From UBA2336 sp031395485 (GTDB lineage Bacteria > Bacteroidota > Bacteroidia > Cytophagales > Cyclobacteriaceae): a stretch of 64,000 nt of DNA. The notes beneath the pieces were generated by a model that ran no database searches, was not told the DNA's origin, and saw only the letters and a list, made by a program, of their open reading frames with translations. Positions 8,351 to 17,103 of this stretch are shown here, piece after piece (the first letter of the stretch is position 1; each line of letters begins with the position of its first letter). Position numbers and translations under genes: made by a program. The DNA lies in NCBI GenBank assembly GCA_031395485.1, contig JANNUS010000017.1, forward strand, positions 181,715-245,714. The letters run 5' to 3'.

Positions 8351-9244
8351 TTATTGCGCCTCTGCTAAAATTTCCAAAAACTGTTTCTCAAGGCTCTTCT
8401 TTTTCGTTACGATGTAGGACGCGGTCACACCATTCTCAAACAAGAACTTATTTAAATCCTTACTATGAAAGCCTTCATGCATGGAAACATCAAACGACCC
8501 ATTCGACTGCTTAATAGCTAAAACACCCTGAAAAGACTTCATTATATCCTGAAGGTTTTCGACATCAGCACGCACTTCAACAATTTCCTCGCCCTTACCT
8601 ACTTCATCTACAGGGCCTGTGTGAACCATATTTCCTTTCTTCAAAACAGCAAAATGCGTACACACCTTCTGCACTTCATCCAGCAAGTGACTAGCTAAAA
8701 TAATCGTCTTGCCGTTGGCTGCTATCTTTTTTATGATCTCTCGTATTTCAGCAATACCCATCGGATCAAGCCCGTTGGTAGGCTCATCTAAAATTAAAAC
8801 AGTGGGATCATTTAATAATGCCGATGCAATAGCAAGACGCTGCTTCATGCCCAACGAATACGTTTTATACTTATCATCTTTACGATCGCTTAACTCTACC
8901 AACTCCAATACCGTAGAAATGTTATCTGCAGGACATTCCTTTATCATTGCGTTGAGCTCAAGATTTTTTTGGCCGCTGAGATATGGGTAAAAAATAGGAT
9001 GCTCTAATACAGCGCCTATTTTCTTCCTTAACTGATTGGTGGGTTGCTCACCAAACCAAAAGAATTCACCAGCCGATGGGTTTGTTACGCCCATAAGCAT
9101 ACCCAATGTTGTAGTTTTACCACTACCATTCGGGCCGAGCATTCCAAAAATCTGCCCTGCTTTTACTTCAAGGTTAAGATTATTGACTGCGCGTAGTTTT
9201 CCAAAATTTTTTGTGAGATTGCGGATGGAGAGTACAGTTGCCAA
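8351..9244 (-). CDS. ABC transporter ATP-binding protein
   Basis: 297 residues with Walker A GPNGSGKTT (about 38-46), signature YSLGMKQRLAIA, Walker B VLILDEPTNGLD and the switch-His motif ILASHLLDEV. The C-terminal extension of about 80 residues is typical of CcmA/NatA-like exporters. It energises the permease encoded just downstream. The start is TTG at 9244, because no ATG in frame precedes the conserved VLSIRNLTKNFG beginning. Confidence 0.93.
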   Translation of the reverse strand: MATVLSIRNLTKNFGKLRAVNNLNLEVKAGQIFGMLGPNGSGKTTTLGMLMGVTNPSAGEFFWFGEQPTNQLRKKIGAVLEHPIFYPYLSGQKNLELNAMIKECPADNISTVLELVELSDRKDDKYKTYSLGMKQRLAIASALLNDPTVLILDEPTNGLDPMGIAEIREIIKKIAANGKTIILASHLLDEVQKVCTHFAVLKKGNMVHTGPVDEVGKGEEIVEVRADVENLQDIMKSFQGVLAIKQSNGSFDVSMHEGFHSKDLNKFLFENGVTASYIVTKKKSLEKQFLEILAEAQ

Positions 9245-9299
9245 TGCGGTATTAATTATAAGCTTGTAAGTTCGTATCTTTTATTATCTGGTCAAAGGT

Positions 9300-9854
9300 T
9301 TAGTCACTACCCTCTTCTTCACTATCCTCGCTCTTTTTTCCCTTATCTCCGGTATGCTTGGTGAAATCCAATATCTTTTTCCCAATATCCGAACTTTTAT
9401 CCAGGGCACTGTACAAAGAAGTTACTTTATCCAGCGCAATGCTTCCAACAATATCAAGAACATAAAGACTGGAAGAATCGTTGATCAACACTACCATACC
9501 CTTTGTCTTTCCGGCATTTTCCTTCAGGTACACATCAAAGTTTTTCCCCTGGTAGCGACTGGTCATTATTTCCTCAAAAGTTTCGGCCTTATAAGCTGCT
9601 GTTAGTTTTTTATAATCTGTAGTGCGAAATGTATTTGCCTTATCGATTAATAAAAATTTCATTTTCTCAATGTCTTTGATTAACTCATCAAAAGCCTTGT
9701 CGTCACTTTGATTGAGCATGCGGAGCGTACTATTGTAAAAAAATAACGATAAAGACTCGCTATATTTTTTGTGAAGACTCTCCGTGGTTTTGCTTTGAGC
9801 AAAAACTGTTGTTGTGCCACTCAACATTACAAGCAGGAATACAATTCGTTTCAT
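9300..9854 (-). CDS. DUF4252 protein, second copy of the sigma-factor operon
   Basis: A 184-residue exported protein: signal peptide MKRIVFLLVMLSGTTTVFAQ, then the DUF4252 pattern (FYNSTLRMLNQSDDKAFDELIKDIEKMKFLLIDK, and a C-terminal MVVLINDSSSLYVLDIVGSI strand pair). The tail is very acidic (EDSEEEGSD). DUF4252 proteins are Bacteroidota proteins of unknown function commonly found behind ECF sigma/anti-sigma pairs, as here. It is a paralogue of the gene just upstream, separated from it by a hairpin. Confidence 0.85.
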   Translation of the reverse strand: MKRIVFLLVMLSGTTTVFAQSKTTESLHKKYSESLSLFFYNSTLRMLNQSDDKAFDELIKDIEKMKFLLIDKANTFRTTDYKKLTAAYKAETFEEIMTSRYQGKNFDVYLKENAGKTKGMVVLINDSSSLYVLDIVGSIALDKVTSLYSALDKSSDIGKKILDFTKHTGDKGKKSEDSEEEGSD

Positions 9855-9873
9855 ATCGGTAGTTAAAAGATGA

Positions 9874-9904
9874 ACCCCACGCTCCTTTGAAGGAACAGTG
9901 GGGT
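9874..9904 (-). other. Intra-operon hairpin
   Basis: ACCCCAC (9874-9880) pairs with GTGGGGT (9898-9904), with an inner TCC/GGA extension. It lies between the two DUF4252 genes and is not followed by a U-run on the minus strand, so it is more likely an mRNA processing or stabilising structure than a full terminator. Confidence 0.5.
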
Positions 9905-9921
9905 ATTATTGCGTCTATATG

Positions 9922-10452
9922 TTAGTTCTTTTTCTGATGATCCGTAATGTTCTCTAATTTTTCGAGGCCGCTAACATTCATCTTACGACCAATGCGTGAA
10001 ATTTGTTTCAAATCAATTTCGCCAAATAAACTGAGCAGCATAAAATCATCCGTTCCGCCCATCACCATTAACAGCTCATTGATTTTACCACCTGATTCCC
10101 GGATGAAAAACTTCATGTCTTTATCCTTATCGCGCACCGCCATAAGTTCTTCGTAATCCTTACCCGAAACTAAGGCAAAGGCTTCCTTATATAAGGATCT
10201 GGCATCGCTTGTGTTTTCTTTACCAAGTACTTTCAAGCCTTTCAATTTACTAATAGCCGCGATCAACTCCTTATCGTCAGGGCTCTCGACTTCCATATTC
10301 GTAATAAGACTGAACATCTTACTAGAGATGGTCGCTGTTGTGAAGGACTCATCGGTAGCATATTTGCTAAAAAATTTGTTTATCGCTTCTCCTTGAGCGT
10401 ACGCGCCTGTACCCAGGGCAATCAAAATGAATAATGCAGTTATCTTTTTCAT
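9922..10452 (-). CDS. DUF4252 protein, first copy of the sigma-factor operon
   Basis: 176 residues with signal peptide MKKITALFILIALGTGAYAQ and the DUF4252 body (ELIAAISKLKGLKVLGKEN, and the C-terminal FIRESGGKINELLMVMGG then DDFMLLSLFGEIDLKQISR). Exported to the periplasm or outer membrane. It is 23 bp downstream of the anti-sigma-like gene, so it belongs to the same transcript; the sigma factor presumably controls it, although that promoter is not identified. Confidence 0.88.
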   Translation of the reverse strand: MKKITALFILIALGTGAYAQGEAINKFFSKYATDESFTTATISSKMFSLITNMEVESPDDKELIAAISKLKGLKVLGKENTSDARSLYKEAFALVSGKDYEELMAVRDKDKDMKFFIRESGGKINELLMVMGGTDDFMLLSLFGEIDLKQISRIGRKMNVSGLEKLENITDHQKKN

Positions 10453-10475
10453 ACTTTTTTGTTTTCGTAGTTAAT

Positions 10476-10979
10476 TTATAATTCTGTTTTATCGTTTGCT
10501 TTTGTTTGAATTTTATCCTGTGCTTCGTTTAATAAGTTTATTTTTTTTGCTTGCATTTCCGCTCTTCCAAAACCTTTCGAGATCATCATCAGTGCTTTCT
10601 TCGTTTCTTCCAGTGCCTTTTGAGGATCATCATACGTATCTTCCATTGCCAGGGTGTCATTTTTTCTGATTTCCTGTCGCACAAAAAATACGGCTGCCAC
10701 CAACACCGCTATACCCGCTGCAATACGAAGACTTGTTTGCACCAGGTTTGTTACTTTCCCTTTAGGTTTTTTTAATTGCCCTAACAAAGCCTTGTCGAAA
10801 TGCTCATTCACCGACTGTTGTTTCTGTTGCTCGAAATACTGGAAAAGCAATGCTGTTTCCTTTTCTTGCTTAGGCACATTCTCGTTGCGAAAATAATCTC
10901 GTAGCATTTGCTCCTCTTCCAATGAAGTTTCACAGTTCCAATATTTTTGAAGCAGTTGTTCTAATTTTTTAGAGTCCAT
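10476..10979 (-). CDS. Anti-sigma-like single-pass membrane protein
   Basis: 167 residues. The N-terminal part (KLEQLLQKYWNCETSLEEEQMLRDYF) is the cytoplasmic region seen in these Bacteroidota proteins; a single membrane helix lies at about 85-101 (IAAGIAVLVAAVFFV), with a charged extracytoplasmic tail. It overlaps the sigma-factor gene by 11 bp, the usual coupling of a sigma factor with its membrane-bound regulator. There is no classic zinc-binding HxxxCxxC motif, so the anti-sigma role is inferred from context. Confidence 0.7.
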   Translation of the reverse strand: MDSKKLEQLLQKYWNCETSLEEEQMLRDYFRNENVPKQEKETALLFQYFEQQKQQSVNEHFDKALLGQLKKPKGKVTNLVQTSLRIAAGIAVLVAAVFFVRQEIRKNDTLAMEDTYDDPQKALEETKKALMMISKGFGRAEMQAKKINLLNEAQDKIQTKANDKTEL

Positions 10980-11481
10980 ACGCGTTCATCTTCGTTAATT
11001 TATCTTTCACAGAATTCCGTGCCCTAAACAAGTTTACTTTTACCTGATTCATATCAATTTCCAGAATATCGCAAATCTCGTTGTACGTGTATCCCTCTAC
11101 ATCGCGGAGGTGAATGACCTGCCGCTGCTTCTCCGGCAGCGCAGCAATTAGTTTACTTACATGTTGCATACTTTCGACCATTTCGGTTTTAACATCGGGT
11201 GTTCTATCGGTATGTTGAACATGAAAACTATTTTCCAGTGAGTCGGTTCCCTTTCGTTGAATAGACCTAAGTCTGTCGAGTGAAAGGTTTTTAGTAATTC
11301 GCATACACCAGGCTTCCATATTTTGAATTTGATCCATTTGCTCGCGCCCGTTCCAAACCCTAATAAACACCTCTTGCACCACGTCCTTAGCGTCATCATC
11401 GTTACCCAACATTCGCAAGGCAAAGCGAAAAAGCTTGTTTTTAGCCGGTAAAACACGATTTTGAAAAGCTTCCAAATTCAT
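10969..11481 (-). CDS. ECF (sigma-70 family) RNA polymerase sigma factor
   Basis: 170 residues. Region 2 is RNKLFRFALRMLGNDDDAKDVVQEVFIRVW-like, with the DVVQEVF core motif and the AWCMRITKNLSLDRLR helix; region 4 has LPEKQRQVIHLRDVEGYTYNEICDILEI, then VKVNLFRARN, the -35 recognition helix-turn-helix. It directs transcription of a specific regulon in response to a signal sensed through the adjacent membrane protein. It is the first gene of a four-gene operon with the anti-sigma-like and two DUF4252 genes. Confidence 0.95.
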   Translation of the reverse strand: MNLEAFQNRVLPAKNKLFRFALRMLGNDDDAKDVVQEVFIRVWNGREQMDQIQNMEAWCMRITKNLSLDRLRSIQRKGTDSLENSFHVQHTDRTPDVKTEMVESMQHVSKLIAALPEKQRQVIHLRDVEGYTYNEICDILEIDMNQVKVNLFRARNSVKDKLTKMNAYGL

Positions 11482-11737
11482 TTATTCAAACACATTAGCC
11501 AGACGGTAGGTAACAACTATATGTTACAAGTTCTTCAAAAAATCTTTCCTTGCCATGTTTCCTGATAAGGATTGCATAAAAGAGTTGAAAATTTACAACC
11601 AGCATTTTGCTATCTTACTAACTCGGCTCATGGATGACAACCCTATCCTGAGCAGGGAAAGGAACTCTCATCGCGTAGTTAATGAGGATTCCGAGGGATA
11701 ACCATTACTTTGATAAGTCTTTAGATTTACAATTTCT

Positions 11738-11986
11738 ATGGAACAACAAGATGAAATTATAGTTTTCCGCCAGTTTGAAAATGCCATTATGGCCAACATC
11801 GCAAAAACAAAACTAGATGCGTACGGGGTTCCGTGTTTTCTAACGGACGAGAATCTGGCTAATCTCTATCCATTTCAAAATTTTATGGCCATGGGCGTTC
11901 GGCTTCATTTATTCGCCAAGGATGTTGAGTGGGCTAAATCAGTTTTGGTAGAGAATAATCTATCGATTAATGATGAATCATTTTAA
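11738..11986 (+). CDS. DUF2007 family small protein
   Basis: An 82-residue protein with the DUF2007 core: IIVFRQFENAIMANIAKTKLDAYGVPCFLTDEN, then MGVRLHLFAKDVEWAKSVL. These small ferredoxin-like-fold proteins, related to PII-like signal transducers, are annotated as putative signal-transducing proteins of unknown target. A TTACTTTG -7-like element at about 11707 lies about 30 bases before the ATG. It appears monocistronic, followed by a convergent OmpA-family gene. Confidence 0.8.
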   Translation: MEQQDEIIVFRQFENAIMANIAKTKLDAYGVPCFLTDENLANLYPFQNFMAMGVRLHLFAKDVEWAKSVLVENNLSINDESF

Positions 11987-12030
11987 TTTATCATTTCATG
12001 AACAGACTCCTATTCTTCTAAGATTGCTGC

Positions 12031-13791
12031 TTACTTCTTCACTACCGTAAATTCTACTCTGCGGTTGTTAGCACGACCAATATCGGTGTCGTTCGCTTCT
12101 ATCGGCTTTGTTTCGCCATAGCCATGTGCTGTTAAGCGATAGGCCTCAATACCCTGCGTTACTATGTAATCTACAACCGATTGAGATCGGCCTTGCGACA
12201 GGTTTAAATTATAATCGTCCGAACCTTTGCTGTCGGTGTGACCAGAAATCTCTACTTCAACATGCGGGTTTTGCTTTAAAAAATCCACGACTTTATTCAG
12301 CTCTACAAATGATTCTGTTTTAAGTGTTGTTTTATCAAAATCAAAATAAATATTTTTCAACCGTACGGTTAACCCTACTTCAATTGGCTGTAGCCATAAA
12401 TCTTTTATTATTGGTGTAATATCCTCGCTGGTAGCCTCTATGCTGTCGTATGCGTTTAAGTACCCTTCTGCAGAAACAGCAAACATATACCATCCTAACC
12501 GCGGTATTGCCTGCTCAAATTTTCCACCATCAGCTTGTGTCGTAAAATTAATAGTGCGGTCGCTCTTCAACAGAATATCGAGTTTTGAAGTTACGAGAGC
12601 ATTCGTTTTATTGTCGTAAACGGATCCCGCTAAAATTAATTTCTTCGCTATTGGCGTAAGCATAATTTCTACAACCAACGTTGTGTCGTTGCCCAACGGT
12701 GGTATTATAAACGATAAATCTTTTGGTAAAAATCCTTGCTGTGAAGCACTAATTGTATAGCCTGTGACTTCGGGAATTCGCGTTTCAAACTTCCCCGCAG
12801 TAGATGATTTTAAGTTCAATGGCTTACTCTCTGTAGGTGTTACTACTACATTCGCTTGAATAGGCTCCAGCGTTTTTTCGTTATACACCATGCCTGAAAC
12901 CATAACCTTGATGTTGCGTGGCACCAGTTTAAATATATCGAGGTTCCCACCATCTTGTGTGCTGTTCGCACGGCTGGTAAATACGTTGCCCGCCTTATCA
13001 ATACAAAAGTAAAACTCATCGGCAGCCGTATTAATCGGGGAACTCATATTAGCAGGTTCACTCCAATTCTGCCAGGTATCATCGAGGCGTTTAACGCTAT
13101 AAATATCAACCTTACCATGCCTACCCTTTGCGGCCCGGTCACTTGCGAAATACAACGTTTTGTCATCGGGCGCAATAAATGGCCCGAAGTCATCATCGCG
13201 AATAGAGATGTTTAATTTTTTGGGAGCAGACCACAATCCATTGGGCTGAATATTACTTACAAAAAGGCTGCTACGCGTGCTGGCGGCCATCGTGCCTAAA
13301 AATAAAATCATGTGCTTTGCATCGGAAGAAATGCTGGCTCCATAAAAACGCCCCTTATTCATTTCTTTAAAGCCCTCCACATTTAGTTCAGTCATTGAGC
13401 CCCCTGCGTTAATGATTGAAAATCCCTTTGCGTCTTTGCCCTTGCCTCCTCTAATAAAGAGTGAACCATCTGGCAAGGCGGTAAAAACCTGATTGCTGCG
13501 ATGATTATTATACGGTGCACTCAAATGCGTGGCTACACCCCACTCTCCTTTATCGTCTATGGTAGATACCCAAATATCATCGCTGCCTTCTTTACCCGTG
13601 GTATTTTCGGGGTGATTATGTACGAAGAAATACAACTTCCTGCCATCCTGCGAAATAATGGGTGCAGCCTCATGATAATGCGTACTTACCTGCTTGCCCA
13701 GTTTTACTAATTCATATCGATTTGCAAATTGCTGAGCGGTGACCGAGATCGCCACTGTGATAAAGATCAAAAGGAAAAAAGTATGCTTCAT
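12031..13791 (-). CDS. OmpA-family protein with PD40 propeller
   Basis: 586 residues: signal peptide (MKHTFFLLIFITVAISVTAQ), a beta-propeller with PD40/WD40-like repeats (for example PIISQDGRKLYFFVHNHPEN and DDKTLYFASDRA) over about 40-290, two carboxypeptidase-regulatory-like modules (about 305-475), and a C-terminal OmpA peptidoglycan-binding domain (about 480-586) with IYFDFDKTTLK, ISGHTDSKGSDDYN and NRRVEF. It probably links the outer membrane to peptidoglycan. The architecture resembles PorE of the type IX secretion system, but there is no TPR module, so I keep the general name. A second protein of similar design lies at 17104-19101. Confidence 0.87.
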   Translation of the reverse strand: MKHTFFLLIFITVAISVTAQQFANRYELVKLGKQVSTHYHEAAPIISQDGRKLYFFVHNHPENTTGKEGSDDIWVSTIDDKGEWGVATHLSAPYNNHRSNQVFTALPDGSLFIRGGKGKDAKGFSIINAGGSMTELNVEGFKEMNKGRFYGASISSDAKHMILFLGTMAASTRSSLFVSNIQPNGLWSAPKKLNISIRDDDFGPFIAPDDKTLYFASDRAAKGRHGKVDIYSVKRLDDTWQNWSEPANMSSPINTAADEFYFCIDKAGNVFTSRANSTQDGGNLDIFKLVPRNIKVMVSGMVYNEKTLEPIQANVVVTPTESKPLNLKSSTAGKFETRIPEVTGYTISASQQGFLPKDLSFIIPPLGNDTTLVVEIMLTPIAKKLILAGSVYDNKTNALVTSKLDILLKSDRTINFTTQADGGKFEQAIPRLGWYMFAVSAEGYLNAYDSIEATSEDITPIIKDLWLQPIEVGLTVRLKNIYFDFDKTTLKTESFVELNKVVDFLKQNPHVEVEISGHTDSKGSDDYNLNLSQGRSQSVVDYIVTQGIEAYRLTAHGYGETKPIEANDTDIGRANNRRVEFTVVKK

Positions 13792-13825
13792 CTGTACGGG
13801 TATTAACGAGACTAATTTACAAAGA

Positions 13826-14254
13826 TTATAGTATTCCCCGACCGCTCATAACGATTGCAATTAGGATTAAAGTTAAGGCGGTTAGGTTAAAAATGAACAT
13901 GCGTTTGTGCTTTGCTTCATCGCTGCTCATTTTCTTAGCGGTAATTCGTGCCATGGTAATAAGCACCACCGCTACTACCATGATAAAACTATGCTCAACC
14001 GTCCAGTAGCGAATGGTAGCCTCTTTCATGGTTGAGCTGTTGAACTGCACATTGGGGCTCACAAAATACAGGAGAAGGCCAACTAGCAGTTGCAGGTGAG
14101 TCGCTATAAACAAATACAAACTGAGTTTATTATCGGTTGAAGTATACGGTTTCTTCCTTAGCCAGCCTCTAAGGGCGGCTACAATAACAATGTATAAAAG
14201 AATTAAAACCGCATAGCGGATAAATGAATGGGTATGGAATAAACCAGTATACAT
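13826..14254 (-). CDS. Four-helix cytochrome-b-like membrane protein
   Basis: A 142-residue protein with four predicted membrane helices and histidines near helix ends (TGLFHTHSFIRYAVL, ATHLQLLVGLLLYF, VEHSFIMVVAVVL), an arrangement that could hold heme b. Bacteroidota homologues are usually labelled cytochrome b, without experimental proof that I know of. It is monocistronic and leftward, divergent from the channel gene. The redox partner is unknown. Confidence 0.6.
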   Translation of the reverse strand: MYTGLFHTHSFIRYAVLILLYIVIVAALRGWLRKKPYTSTDNKLSLYLFIATHLQLLVGLLLYFVSPNVQFNSSTMKEATIRYWTVEHSFIMVVAVVLITMARITAKKMSSDEAKHKRMFIFNLTALTLILIAIVMSGRGIL

Positions 14255-14359
14255 GATTAATAGCGTTTAGTTGATAAATTTTCAGTGCCAAAGGTAATAA
14301 GTTAGTGATCAACTGCCCTTTTAGAATGTTTAAAAAGTATATTTTTGAGGGCATACTCT

Positions 14360-15325
14360 ATGAAACGACTTCTACTAATTTTTACCCTAGCACTACTTTC
14401 CACACTTGCCCCGGCACAAGAGCGTAACGCACCCACAGAACAGGCACCCGATACAGTAAAAATTGGTACCTACATTATTAGTATTCATGATATTAATTTT
14501 CATAATAAAGAATACACCGTTCGCCTTTGGTTGTGGCTATTGTACGACAATCTTGAATTTGATTTCCCGAGCCAGATTGACATACCAAATGCTAAACAAA
14601 TTGATGAGCCAGAAGTGATCATGGACATGGTTAATGGAAAGATGTGGCAACTCATGAAAATGAAATGCGTGATGAAGCATAACTGGCGTGTTGGTGATTT
14701 TCCGTTTGATAAGCAGCAATTGGTAGTTCGTATCGAGAACTCAATCTATGATCAAAGTAGCTTGGTCTTTGTTCCGGATGATGCCGGAAGTACGTTCGAT
14801 CGTGAACTAACATTAGATGGCTGGCGCATCACTAATTTTACTGTGAATACAAATACCCACGAGTACACCACCGTGTTTGGTGATCCCAGTAGCGACATGC
14901 TTCACTCAGAGTATGCCTCATTCAATATTAAAATGGATATTGAGCGCGATGCCTGGGGGTTGTTTATGAAAATTTTCATTGGCATGTACATAGCCTTTAT
15001 GATTGCCGTACTTAGCTTCACAACAAAGCCTTCTGAGTTAGAACCTCGGTTCGGTTTGCCAGTCGGTGGTTTGTTTGCCGCAGTCGGTAACAAATATATA
15101 ATTGATTCACTGCTCCCGGAGTCTTCTTCATTCACATTAGTAGACACCCTTCACTCGACAACTTTTTTGGCAATCTTTGCAACGTTGTTGGTTTCAGCCC
15201 TTGCCTTAAAATTTCACGATAAAGGAAATGCTCACGCGAGCACTAAAATCAATTACTATGGCTCCCGGTTTGTTATTGGTTTATACGTTATTATAAACAT
15301 TGTATTTATCAGCCTTGCTATTTAA
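14360..15325 (+). CDS. Pentameric ligand-gated ion channel homologue
   Basis: 321 residues. After a signal peptide (MKRLLLIFTLALLSTLAPAQ) comes a beta-rich extracellular domain with WRVGDFPFDKQQL (about 109-121), matching the conserved FPFDxQ loop of Cys-loop receptors and of the bacterial channels GLIC and ELIC. Four membrane helices follow (about 198-217, 231-250, 258-280, 296-318). Bacterial members are ion channels gated by protons or amines; which ligand or ion applies here cannot be told. The longer frame from TTG at 14345 would precede the signal peptide, so ATG at 14360 is used. The next gene starts 2 bp after its stop, so the two are surely cotranscribed. Confidence 0.78.
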   Translation: MKRLLLIFTLALLSTLAPAQERNAPTEQAPDTVKIGTYIISIHDINFHNKEYTVRLWLWLLYDNLEFDFPSQIDIPNAKQIDEPEVIMDMVNGKMWQLMKMKCVMKHNWRVGDFPFDKQQLVVRIENSIYDQSSLVFVPDDAGSTFDRELTLDGWRITNFTVNTNTHEYTTVFGDPSSDMLHSEYASFNIKMDIERDAWGLFMKIFIGMYIAFMIAVLSFTTKPSELEPRFGLPVGGLFAAVGNKYIIDSLLPESSSFTLVDTLHSTTFLAIFATLLVSALALKFHDKGNAHASTKINYYGSRFVIGLYVIINIVFISLAI

Positions 15326-15327
15326 TT

Positions 15328-16962
15328 GTGCTGAAATTATTTTCATTTCTCACGCTCGTTTTGCTGGTATCCTTCCGATGCGAGTATCGCCCGCAAAAAT
15401 TTGATACGATCATTCGGAACGGAACGGTCTATGATGGTTCGGGAAAGAAGCCCTTCATTGCCGATGTAGCCATTCTACACGATACCATTGCCGCAATCGG
15501 TGATCTTTCTGATGCCATTGCAGAAACTGAAATAAATGCTACCGGATTAGCGGTTGCTCCGGGCTTCATTAACATGTTAAGTTGGGCCGATAGAAGTCTG
15601 CTGATGGACGGTCGTTCGATGAGCGATATAAAACAAGGCATAACACTTGAAATTTTTGGCGAAGGTATAAGCCCCGCACCGGTAAAACGGAAAGAGAAAA
15701 ATATAGACAGCCTCTGGACAACACTCGATGGATATTTTAAGTACATGATCAAAAAAGGAGTGAGTCCAAACGTAGCCTCTTTTGTGGGGGCAACATCGGT
15801 GCGGATTCACGAACTGGGCTATGAAAAACGGACACCCTCGCCAGAGGAACTTCAGCGAATGAGCGCTCTCGTTCGGCAAGCCATGGAAGATGGTGCCTTC
15901 GGACTTGGATCATCCCTAATCTACGCTCCTGCCGATTATGCTTCAACAGAAGAACTCATTGAACTCGCCAAGGTAGCTTCGCAATACGGAGGTATCTACA
16001 TTACGCACATGCGCAGTGAAGGTGATTTCATTCTCAAAGCCATGAATGAAACTTTTCGCATTGCAAAAGAGGCCAATATTCACACAGAAATCTATCACCT
16101 GAAAATCAACATCGCGCGCAACTGGAATAAAATTGATACTGTACTTTTTAAGATTGACAGCGCCCGTCAAGCGGGATTAAAAATCACCGCGAACAACTAC
16201 CCCTACATCGCCAGCGCAACAGCGTTAACCGCCCGGCTACCGACTTGGGTTCAGGAAGGCGGAGCTGTCGCCATGCGAAGACGTCTACGCGATCCCAAAA
16301 TTCGGAAAAAGGTATTACATGAAATGCACGTTGGTATACCGTATAAAAATTCAGATGCAAAAAATGTGATGATGTTGGGATTCCGGTTGGATTCACTCAA
16401 CAAACACTATCGTGGAAAACGCCTGGATGAAATAGCACGCCTCCACGGAAAAGATGCCGACAATACTGTAATCGATCTTGTATTGGAGGATAAATCACCA
16501 ATGGCCGCATTATACTATCAGCAGTCGGAAAACAACATCCGAAAGATTATCCAACAACCCTATGTGAGTTTCGGATCGGATGGCGCTTCGCTATCTGACA
16601 CATCAATTTTTGAAGATTGGGGCACACATCCGCGTGCATACGGAACTTTCGCTAAGGTTTTAAGCAACTATGTGCGCGAAGAAAAACTGATTTCATTAGA
16701 AGAAGCGATTCGAAGGATGACTTCACTGCCCGCTTCAAACTTGCATTTACAAAAGCGTGGCATTTTAAAGGTTGGGCATTTTGCCGATCTGGCAATCTTC
16801 AACCCGCATACCATTCAAGACAACGCTACCTATGATAATCCTAAACAATATGCAACAGGAATGCTCCATGTTTTTGTGAATGGAGTTGGGGTACTGTATA
16901 ATGGTAACCATACAGGCGCCAAGCCAGGTCGCATCATTCGGGGATCTGGCTGGAAAAAATAG
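15328..16962 (+). CDS. D-aminoacylase-like amidohydrolase, HxH motif missing
   Basis: 544 residues, GTG start, 2 bp after the channel gene. The N-terminal strand FDTIIRNGTVYDGSGKKPFIADVAI and the C-terminal GHFADLAIFNP are typical of N-acyl-D-amino-acid deacylases. Metal-centre residues are seen in YITHMRSEGD, IYHLKI and FGSDGASLSD, but the usual GFIDxHxH is PGFINMLSW (about 78-86), as in a subgroup frequent in Bacteroidota. A Cys at 18 after a hydrophobic leader (LVLLVSFRC) may be lipidated. It would be a periplasmic hydrolase if active; the substrate is unknown. Its tight linkage to a ligand-gated channel is unusual. Confidence 0.8.
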   Translation: MLKLFSFLTLVLLVSFRCEYRPQKFDTIIRNGTVYDGSGKKPFIADVAILHDTIAAIGDLSDAIAETEINATGLAVAPGFINMLSWADRSLLMDGRSMSDIKQGITLEIFGEGISPAPVKRKEKNIDSLWTTLDGYFKYMIKKGVSPNVASFVGATSVRIHELGYEKRTPSPEELQRMSALVRQAMEDGAFGLGSSLIYAPADYASTEELIELAKVASQYGGIYITHMRSEGDFILKAMNETFRIAKEANIHTEIYHLKINIARNWNKIDTVLFKIDSARQAGLKITANNYPYIASATALTARLPTWVQEGGAVAMRRRLRDPKIRKKVLHEMHVGIPYKNSDAKNVMMLGFRLDSLNKHYRGKRLDEIARLHGKDADNTVIDLVLEDKSPMAALYYQQSENNIRKIIQQPYVSFGSDGASLSDTSIFEDWGTHPRAYGTFAKVLSNYVREEKLISLEEAIRRMTSLPASNLHLQKRGILKVGHFADLAIFNPHTIQDNATYDNPKQYATGMLHVFVNGVGVLYNGNHTGAKPGRIIRGSGWKK

Positions 16963-17103
16963 TGTTCGAGCATCCGGTGCGGCACAAATTTTGTTTTTAA
17001 GTTAAAACGGAAAGCACTTTACTATTATAATAGATATATTTAAGACCGGTTATAAGTAGGTGTTCTATAAACTTCCACTGCGACTGAGTTCAGTGAATAT
17101 TAC

